The notes beneath the pieces were generated by a model. That model had not been told where the DNA came from and ran no database searches. It worked only from the letters and a program-made list of their open reading frames with translations. From NCBI GenBank assembly GCA_013140485.1, contig JABFSS010000062.1, positions 1 to 5,156 of the forward strand: 5,156 nt of DNA, given 5' to 3'. This DNA is from Candidatus Peribacteraceae bacterium (lineage in GTDB: Bacteria; Patescibacteriota; Gracilibacteria; Peribacterales; Peribacteraceae). The position numbers and the translations under genes were made by a program. Positions 1-5,156 of this stretch are shown piece by piece (the stretch's first letter is position 1; every line of letters starts with the position of its first letter).

Positions 1-1
1 C

Positions 2-1576
<1,575 letters not shown>

Positions 1577-1612
1577 CGGCTCCAACGTCTTGTCCGATGT
1601 AAGATCTTTTTG

Positions 1613-2041
1613 ATGCATCTCCGATTATTTTCTTGGCCCGTTCCCTCTCACTTCCCGACGGAGATTCAAGCACTCTGCAATGAACTGTGCGGATTACCCG
1701 ATCAGGAAGCCGCAGTCCGCAGAGCCCATGAGATTCTCAGCAACCGGTTCCGTGCGCGGAAGTGGATGACCTATCCGTTGCTCTGGAAGATCTTCGACCG
1801 AGATCTCAATCGCATTTGGAAGAGAACGGAATTTCTCCATTGCACGCACATGAACTGGCTCCTCAAGATTGTGCTCGTGCACAGCGGCAAATTTGCCGAG
1901 CGCGATGTGCAGGAGCGCTGGACGTTTCTCTCGGGAATTTCTCCTCACCAATACTCGCGTGTACGACTCAAGGACGGACGGATGATCAACGTCGACGTAT
2001 GGGCGAGCACGTATGGGATTCCGTTTGGGGGACATGCATAG
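1613..2041 (+). CDS. Uncharacterised 142-aa protein with putative transglutaminase-like Cys-His-Asp triad
   Basis: I do not recognise a named family. The ATG at 1613 is chosen; a TTG at 1610 directly before it would add one residue. No Shine-Dalgarno is visible. The protein has no signal peptide or membrane segment, so it is probably cytoplasmic. The N-terminal half is predicted helical and Arg-rich. Cys77 (1841-1843) lies at the start of a helix in HCTHMNWLLKIVLVHSG, His112 (1946-1948) precedes a strand in SPHQYSRVRL, and Asp128 (1994-1996) follows in MINVDVW. This order and spacing (Cys at a helix N-terminus, then His-strand-turn-strand-Asp) is the layout of the transglutaminase/papain-like catalytic core, so a thiol hydrolase or acyl-transferase fold is a reasonable inference. 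No activity or substrate can be stated. It follows gyrB by 36 bases on the same strand, possibly co-transcribed, and converges with hisS (4 bases between the stops). GC matches the core genes, so it looks native. Confidence 0.8.
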   Translation: MHLRLFSWPVPSHFPTEIQALCNELCGLPDQEAAVRRAHEILSNRFRARKWMTYPLLWKIFDRDLNRIWKRTEFLHCTHMNWLLKIVLVHSGKFAERDVQERWTFLSGISPHQYSRVRLKDGRMINVDVWASTYGIPFGGHA

Positions 2042-2059
2042 GGGTTCAGTCCTCCCCCA
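2026..2059. terminator. Candidate hairpin spanning the two convergent stop codons
   Basis: TGGGGGA at 2026-2032 is the exact reverse complement of TCCCCCA at 2053-2059, giving a 7-bp, GC-rich stem with a 20-base loop. The loop contains the stop codons of the 142-aa gene (TAG 2039-2041) and hisS (TGA, complement of 2046-2048). Its position suits a bidirectional stop, but neither strand has a T-run after the stem, so it is not a canonical intrinsic terminator. The structure is visible; the role is inferred. Confidence 0.3.
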
Positions 2060-3383
2060 CATGATCCCTCATCACATAGGTATCCAGGTTCTCCTTTCCC
2101 AGCAGTTTGATGATCTCCGGCACGGCATCCTTGAGGGCCATTTGCTTCTGCTTGCCGGCCTTCATGTCGCGCACGATGATCGTGCCTTCCTTCACTTCGA
2201 GCTTGCCGAGCATGAGCGTGTAGCGAGCCTCGAATTTGTCGGCGAGTCGCATCTGGCTTTTGAGACTCGCTTCGCCGAGCGCGCCGAGCGTGTGCACGCC
2301 GAGATCGCGGAGCTCTGAGACAAGGGTGAGGCATTTCTTCTTCGCTTCGGGTCCCAGTTGCGCGACGAACACGTCCACCTGGTCCTTGTTCGGCGCCTGC
2401 ACTCCCGCTTCCTTCATGTGCCAGATCATGCGTTCGACGCCGCCCGCGTACCCCACGCCGGGCGTGGGCTTCCCTCCCAGGATTTCGATGAGTCCGTCAT
2501 AACGCCCGCCTCCGCCGACGGCGTTCTGCGCGCCGGTCGAGCTGTCCCAGAATTCGAAGACCGTCTGGCAGTAGTAATCGAGACCGCGCACCAGCCCGGG
2601 ATTCGGCACGGAGGTGATGCCGAGCTCGTCCAAGTACTCGAGGAGCGTTTCGTGGTACTTCTTGCTCTCATCATCGAGGAACTGCTCCAGCTTCGGCGCG
2701 TTCTTGATGAGGATCCGCGTGTCTTCCTCTTTGCTGTCGAGCAGCCGTAGGGGATTGGTCTTCAGTCTGCGTTGATCATCCTCGGGCAGCTGGCGCTCCT
2801 TGCCGATGAAAAAGTCCTTGAGCGCCTCGACGTACGCTTTGCGGTTCTCCGCCGTTCCGATGTTGTTCATCTGGAGCGTCATGCGGTCGAGGATGCGCAG
2901 GTCCGAGAGGATCTTCGTGATCACGTGGATCAGCTGGGCGTCGATGCTCGGGTCGCGCAGGCCGATCACTTCGAGGTCGATCTGGTGGAACTGCCGGTAC
3001 CTGCCTTTCTGCGGGCGGTCATAGCGGAAGCACTGGCCGATCGAGTAGAGCTCCACCGGCTGGGCAAGCTGCTGCATCCCGTGCTCGATGTACGAGCGGC
3101 AGATGCCGGCGGTGAACTCGGGCCGCAGCGCGAACTCGCGTGCCTCGCCCTCGCCGTCTCGCTTTCCCGTCACCGTGAAGAGTTCCTTCTCTACGACGTC
3201 GGTGTGCTCGCCGATCGCACGCTGGAAGACGCCCTTGTGCTCGAACATCGGCGGGTCGATGCGCTTGTAGCCGGCCTGGCGGCAGCGGTGCCGCACGACC
3301 TTTTTAATGTACGTGTGGTACTGGTGGTCCTCGGGGAGGACGTCATGGGTGCCTTTCGGTGTACGGAACATGGGTTCTGACAT
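2046..3383 (-). CDS. hisS: Histidyl-tRNA synthetase (HisRS, class II)
   Basis: This enzyme charges tRNA-His with histidine using ATP in the cytoplasm, as a class II homodimer. From the chosen ATG (complement of 3381-3383) it is 445 residues. Landmarks: RTPKGTHDVLPED (7-19); motif 1 around GYKRIDPPMFE, with the IGEHTDVV loop (57-64); motif 2, ALRPEFTAG (86-93) and CFRYDRPQKGRYRQFHQ (118-134); the HisRS-specific LVRGLDYY with catalytic Arg266; GGGGRYDGLIE (290-300); motif 3, GYAGGVERM (311-319); and a C-terminal anticodon-binding domain (about 335-430) with the SLKSQMRLADK segment. It is slightly longer than typical short bacterial HisRS because of a roughly 15-residue charged tail. A TTG at 3399-3401 would add six residues (MIRWLR), but homologues normally begin near the chosen Met; neither start has a Shine-Dalgarno. 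An inverted repeat lies just upstream. The cognate tRNA-His is about 1 kb away on the + strand. Confidence 0.97.
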   Translation of the reverse strand: MSEPMFRTPKGTHDVLPEDHQYHTYIKKVVRHRCRQAGYKRIDPPMFEHKGVFQRAIGEHTDVVEKELFTVTGKRDGEGEAREFALRPEFTAGICRSYIEHGMQQLAQPVELYSIGQCFRYDRPQKGRYRQFHQIDLEVIGLRDPSIDAQLIHVITKILSDLRILDRMTLQMNNIGTAENRKAYVEALKDFFIGKERQLPEDDQRRLKTNPLRLLDSKEEDTRILIKNAPKLEQFLDDESKKYHETLLEYLDELGITSVPNPGLVRGLDYYCQTVFEFWDSSTGAQNAVGGGGRYDGLIEILGGKPTPGVGYAGGVERMIWHMKEAGVQAPNKDQVDVFVAQLGPEAKKKCLTLVSELRDLGVHTLGALGEASLKSQMRLADKFEARYTLMLGKLEVKEGTIIVRDMKAGKQKQMALKDAVPEIIKLLGKENLDTYVMRDHVGED

Positions 3384-3394
3384 ACGCAACCAGC

Positions 3395-3412
3395 GTATCA
3401 ACGTAGTGATAC
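3395..3412. promoter_or_regulatory. Perfect inverted repeat upstream of hisS
   Basis: GTATCA, a 6-base spacer (ACGTAG), then TGATAC: a perfect 6-bp inverted repeat centred about 20 bases before the hisS ATG. It overlaps the alternative TTG start, which argues for the shorter hisS start if the repeat is functional. It could be an operator for a dimeric repressor or a short leader hairpin. No partner regulator is visible, and I could not define a convincing hisS promoter around it. Only the symmetry is directly observed. Confidence 0.35.
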
Positions 3413-3450
3413 ACTGGAGCGAAAGCGTAGCAGATGCCCGGGTGTTTGGG

Positions 3451-3466
3451 AAGGCACACGCGCCTT
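3451..3466 (-). other. Small hairpin after the cupredoxin-protein stop codon
   Basis: On the - strand, AAGGC and GCCTT flank GCGTGT just after the TAA of the secreted protein. The pairing is 5 bp, or 6 with one G-U. A looser outer GCCC/GGGC pairing (+ strand about 3436-3470) could extend it with an asymmetric bulge. There is no T-run, so this would be a weak terminator or an mRNA-end structure between the secreted-protein gene and hisS. Confidence 0.2.
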
Positions 3467-3470
3467 GGGC

Positions 3471-4253
3471 TTATTTGATCACTTGGAGGGTGCCTCGCAT
3501 CGACAGATGCGTGTCCGAGTGATAGGGGTACGTCCCGGTATTCATGAACGTGAAGGAATACGATTCTCCCGGTTTGAGGTTGCCGCTGAGAGGGCCCAGA
3601 CCCATATCGCCGGTGATGGTGTGCGCGACCGTGTCGTTGTTGGTCCAGGTGACCGTTGCGCCGCGCTTCACTTGTGTGAACCGGGGTTCATACGTATTGC
3701 CGCGCAGGGAGATGTTCCGAGTGAGGGGAATTCCCGGACGGCCGGAAGGGAAGGATACGGATACGGACGGGGAAACGCCGGCCGATACGGTCCGTGGCGA
3801 AGACGAAGACGCGGGCGACATCGAAGCAGCCTGTCCTTTGTGATAGATCATCCACACGGCGTCGATGATGCACGCGCGCAATTTGGCGCGGTCGACGAAG
3901 ATGCGCGGCATCCTTTCAAGCGCGACGGTACTGCTTCGCAGCAGCGTCTGACGCATACACGAGTCGATCTGCTCTTGCATCATCGAACCGTCCCAGACGG
4001 GAAGAGTCGCAGAAGACGAAGGCGACGACATCCATGAGCTGGAAGAAGAGACAGATGAGGACGAACTCGAGGAGAAAGAAGAAGAAGAGGAGGATGAAGA
4101 AAACGACGACGAACTCATCGTCTGTTGTGCGGGTGAGTGGTACGTATCGTGAAATTCAACTTTTTGCTCCGCCGCGAGCACCAATGGTGTCAGGAGCAGG
4201 GCGGACGCGCCGAGCGCAATGGATGATGCCAGTGTGCGGTGATTGAACAGCAT
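3471..4253 (-). CDS. Secreted poly-serine, cupredoxin-domain protein lacking the copper Cys
   Basis: A 260-residue exported protein. Residues 1-27 form a clear signal peptide (Arg6, hydrophobic core 10-26, LVLA before AEQ), which fixes the ATG start; no lipobox Cys is seen and no Shine-Dalgarno precedes it. Residues 47-73 are 24 Ser with two Phe and one Val, a flexible stalk. Residues 84-140 form a helical segment with Cys99 and Cys128 and no family I recognise. A second Ser/Pro linker (143-172) leads to a C-terminal cupredoxin domain (about 178-260): NTYEP, GATVTWTNNDTVAHT, LKPGESYSF and GTYPYH. In this plastocyanin/azurin-like family the type 1 copper ligands are His, Cys, His and Met. Here His211, His249 and Met252 are present, but the Cys position is Ser246. 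Blue-copper electron transfer is therefore unlikely; weak type 2 copper binding or a purely structural role is possible. hisS follows 87 bases downstream on the same strand. Confidence 0.92.
   Translation of the reverse strand: MLFNHRTLASSIALGASALLLTPLVLAAEQKVEFHDTYHSPAQQTMSSSSFSSSSSSSSFSSSSSSSVSSSSSWMSSPSSSATLPVWDGSMMQEQIDSCMRQTLLRSSTVALERMPRIFVDRAKLRACIIDAVWMIYHKGQAASMSPASSSSPRTVSAGVSPSVSVSFPSGRPGIPLTRNISLRGNTYEPRFTQVKRGATVTWTNNDTVAHTITGDMGLGPLSGNLKPGESYSFTFMNTGTYPYHSDTHLSMRGTLQVIK
4035..4115 (-). repeat. Low-complexity poly-serine coding tract
   Basis: Twenty-seven codons (residues 47-73 of the secreted protein) encode four serine runs of 4, 8, 7 and 5, separated by Phe, Phe and Val. All six serine codons occur (AGT, AGC, TCT, TCC, TCA, TCG). 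The homopolymer is therefore conserved at the protein level and is not a pure recent trinucleotide expansion, although a short TCT run is present. Confidence 0.85.
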
Positions 4254-4353
4254 ACGAGAAAAGGGGGAATGACATCACTACAGACGGATGGTTTGGTCCT
4301 CCATTACCCCTTTACTGCAGATTCGGGAGTCCTTCCGCTGAATCAAGCATCTC

Positions 4354-4382
4354 TGGTCACAATTCAAAACAGAACGTACCAT
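4354..4382 (+). promoter_or_regulatory. Candidate sigma70-type promoter for tRNA-His
   Basis: TGGTCA (4354-4359, 4 of 6 matches to TTGACA) and TACCAT (4377-4382, 4 of 6 to TATAAT) are separated by exactly 17 bases. Transcription would start near 4389, leaving a leader of about 6 bases before the tRNA. It is the best match I see in the 141-base divergent gap; no comparable promoter for the leftward secreted-protein gene stands out there. Confidence 0.35.
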
Positions 4383-4394
4383 GCCTGCGCCCGT

Positions 4395-4473
4395 GGCGAG
4401 CGTAGCTCAGTTTGGTTAGAGCATCTGGTTGTGGTCCAGAGGGTCGCGGGTTCGAGTCCCGTCGCTCGCCCCA
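4395..4473 (+). tRNA. tRNA-His (anticodon GTG)
   Basis: A complete cloverleaf. Acceptor stem GCGAGCG (4396-4402) pairs with CGCTCGC (4463-4469). The D arm is GCTC/GAGC. The anticodon stem TCTGG/CCAGA encloses loop TTGTGGT with anticodon GTG at 4431-4433, which reads the His codons CAC and CAT. The T arm carries TTCGAGT. The His identity element is encoded: G-1 at 4395 opposite discriminator C73 at 4470. The 3' CCA is also encoded (4471-4473), so the mature end needs no CCA addition. The cognate synthetase hisS lies about 1 kb to the left on the other strand, and hicB begins 27 bases downstream. Confidence 0.97.
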
Positions 4474-4485
4474 TATACTGTTCTG

Positions 4486-4494
4486 TGGTATCAT
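4486..4494 (+). promoter_or_regulatory. Candidate extended -10 element for hicBA
   Basis: TGGTATCAT fits the extended -10 pattern TGnTATAAT with one mismatch. A start point 7 bases beyond it falls on 4501, the A of the hicB ATG, which would give a leaderless mRNA and matches the lack of a ribosome binding site. No good -35 is seen, as expected for extended -10 promoters. TATACT at 4474-4479 is an alternative -10. Read-through from the tRNA-His gene is also possible. Confidence 0.35.
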
Positions 4495-4500
4495 AAGACC

Positions 4501-4719
4501 ATGTCTGGTGCACCTCTGTACTACATCATCTGGCAGGAAGGGAAATTTTACGTTTCCCAATGTCTGAATGTAGACGTCTCCAGTTTTGGCAATACGCGCC
4601 AAGAAGCAATCAATAATCTCAATGAGGCAGTGGCGTTGTATGGTGAAGAGAAAGAACCGATGCAGCATGAGATGATCGAGCATCCCGAAATCATCTCTGT
4701 GCCTCAAGACAATGCCTGA
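4501..4719 (+). CDS. hicB: HicB-family antitoxin (short form)
   Basis: A 72-residue protein resembling the N-terminal HicB domain, which has a partial RNase H-like fold: LYYIIWQEGKFYVSQCLNV (6-24), then SFGNTRQEAINNLNEAV (28-44) and an acidic tail rich in Glu/Asp/Pro. HicB antitoxins neutralise HicA by direct binding. This copy has no C-terminal helix-turn-helix or ribbon-helix-helix domain of the kind longer HicB proteins use for autoregulation. The ATG at 4501 is chosen because an upstream extension would run back through the tRNA. The stop at 4717-4719 overlaps hicA by 8 bases in another frame, so the two are one operon, antitoxin first (the reverse of the E. coli hicAB order), with probable translational coupling. 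GC is about 45%, below the core genes, which suggests acquisition by transfer. Confidence 0.85.
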   Translation: MSGAPLYYIIWQEGKFYVSQCLNVDVSSFGNTRQEAINNLNEAVALYGEEKEPMQHEMIEHPEIISVPQDNA

Positions 4720-4927
4720 ACTGTATTCTTCCAGACACATTCAGAAAGTTCTGGAACACCACGGCTTTTCTGTGATTTCGCAGAAAGGCAGTCACATCAA
4801 ATTGAGGAAAGTTGGTGAACAAACAGTGACAGTTATTCTTCCGGCAAACCGCAAAGAAATTCCCCACGGCACTTTTCGTTCTATTCTCCGGCAATCGCAG
4901 CTCAGCGGTGAGACTTTTCTGAAATAA
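4712..4927 (+). CDS. hicA: HicA-family mRNA interferase toxin
   Basis: A 71-residue protein with the full HicA (YcfA-like, double-stranded-RNA-binding-type fold) layout: a first helix (SSRHIQKVLEHHGF, 6-19), then SQKGSHIKLRK (23-33) with the catalytic His28 of the GSH motif, strand TVTVILPANRKEI, and the closing GTFRSILRQSQLSGETFL. HicA toxins cleave mRNA and tmRNA in the cytoplasm and stop translation when free of HicB. The length is typical and the active-site His is intact, so the toxin looks functional. The start ATG (4712-4714) lies inside the end of hicB (ATGCCTGA overlap) with no separate ribosome binding site, consistent with coupled translation. GC is about 40-45%. The gene converges with the last - strand gene, 9 bases between their stops. 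Confidence 0.9.
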   Translation: MPELYSSRHIQKVLEHHGFSVISQKGSHIKLRKVGEQTVTVILPANRKEIPHGTFRSILRQSQLSGETFLK

Positions 4928-4936
4928 TTTCTTCTC

Positions 4937-5156
4937 TTATATCGTCGGAGCATTGTCGTTCTTCTTCTCCTTATCCTTCTTCTCAATTCCCTCCGCCTTG
5001 ATCACGAACGCGATTTTGTCGTCGGCGGGTGCGGGGGACTGGGCAGACGAGGTTTCCTGCTTCGGAATATCCTTCGCGACAGGCTTCGGACCGGTCGGAG
5101 CAGGAGCGGGCGTTTTTTGGTCAGTGCCGACGGATGTCGGTGATGGTACGGTGGAT
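4937..5156 (-). CDS. C-terminus of an unidentified Pro/Ala-rich protein (partial)
   Basis: The - strand is open from the window edge to TAA (complement of 4937-4939), giving 72 residues; the start lies beyond 5156. The visible part is disordered in character: a Pro/Ala/Thr/Ser-rich stretch (VPSPTSVGTD, then TPAPAPTGPKPVAKDIP, then SAQSPAPADD), followed by a short, more ordered-looking IAFVIKAEGIEKK and a Lys/Glu/Asp-rich tail ending in NAPTI. Such linkers and tails occur on exported or envelope proteins and on multidomain cytoplasmic proteins, so no function is assigned. Support that it is real: no stop in 72 codons, GC typical of the core genes, and a plausible position converging on hicA. 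There is no membrane segment in the visible part. Confidence 0.65.
   Translation of the reverse strand, partial: STVPSPTSVGTDQKTPAPAPTGPKPVAKDIPKQETSSAQSPAPADDKIAFVIKAEGIEKKDKEKKNDNAPTI

Noticed and set aside
1601..1610. AAGATCTT palindrome and T-run after gyrB as a possible terminator
   Set aside because: An 8-base palindrome with no loop cannot form a stable hairpin; the T-run alone is insufficient.
2772..3380. 202-residue open frame on the + strand over hisS
   Set aside because: It is antisense to a clearly conserved hisS and shows no domain of its own; the shorter + frames at 2013-2318 and 2358-2750 are rejected for the same reason.
3465..4246. Open frames on the + strand over the secreted protein, including a Lys/Arg-rich one at 4034-4246
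   Set aside because: They are complements of the serine tract and cupredoxin codons; the - strand frame has a signal peptide and a recognisable fold.
4239..4496. 85-residue + strand frame reading through tRNA-His
   Set aside because: Its second half (ERSSVWLEHLVVVQRV and onward) is the familiar spurious translation of a tRNA gene.
4486..4501. TGGT/ACCA inverted repeat before hicB as an operator
   Set aside because: The arms are only 4 bp, expected by chance, and this HicB lacks a DNA-binding domain.
4357..4740. 127-residue - strand frame across tRNA-His and hicB
   Set aside because: It contains the RRDSNPRPSGPQPDAL string typical of translated antisense tRNA, and it opposes hicB.
4921..4932. 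GAAATAATTTC near-palindrome between hicA and the last gene as a terminator
   Set aside because: The arms are short and AT-rich with almost no loop space, so it is too weak to call.

Overview
This window looks like a chromosomal segment of a bacterium with moderately high GC. Hand counts of sampled 60-base lines give about 55% or more in the core genes and 40-48% in the small genes near the right end. None of the five start regions inside the window shows a convincing Shine-Dalgarno sequence. That, the long poly-serine stalk on the secreted protein, and the general look of the GyrB and HisS proteins would fit a Patescibacteria/CPR-type genome (for example Peregrinibacteria). This lineage is an inference from style, not a demonstrated placement.

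Left part (1-2041, + strand): the C-terminal two thirds of gyrB (DNA gyrase subunit B, 5' end outside the window). After 36 bases comes a 142-residue unannotated protein whose Cys, His and Asp are arranged like the triad of transglutaminase/papain-like folds.

Middle (2046-4253, - strand): hisS (histidyl-tRNA synthetase) converges on the small protein, with only 4 bases between the two stop codons. Upstream of hisS, in the same direction, lies a secreted protein with a signal peptide, a poly-serine stalk, a small two-cysteine helical segment and a C-terminal cupredoxin domain. In that domain the expected copper-binding Cys is a Ser.

Right part (4254-5156): a complete tRNA-His(GTG) gene on the + strand, then a HicB-HicA type II toxin-antitoxin pair starting 27 bases after the encoded CCA, with an 8-base antitoxin/toxin overlap and visibly lower GC. 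The window ends in the C-terminal 72 residues of a protein on the - strand with a Pro/Ala-rich and then Lys/Glu-rich tail; its function cannot be told.

How the parts relate: gyrB, hisS and tRNA-His are housekeeping functions. HisS and its cognate tRNA sit about 1 kb apart on opposite strands. The accessory layer is the HicBA pair beside the tRNA, a classic insertion point for mobile DNA, and the envelope cupredoxin protein. I see no CRISPR array, transposase or phage gene. The items most worth following are the Cys-to-Ser cupredoxin with its serine stalk, the compact Cys-His-Asp protein, and the possibly leaderless HicBA transcript beside tRNA-His.
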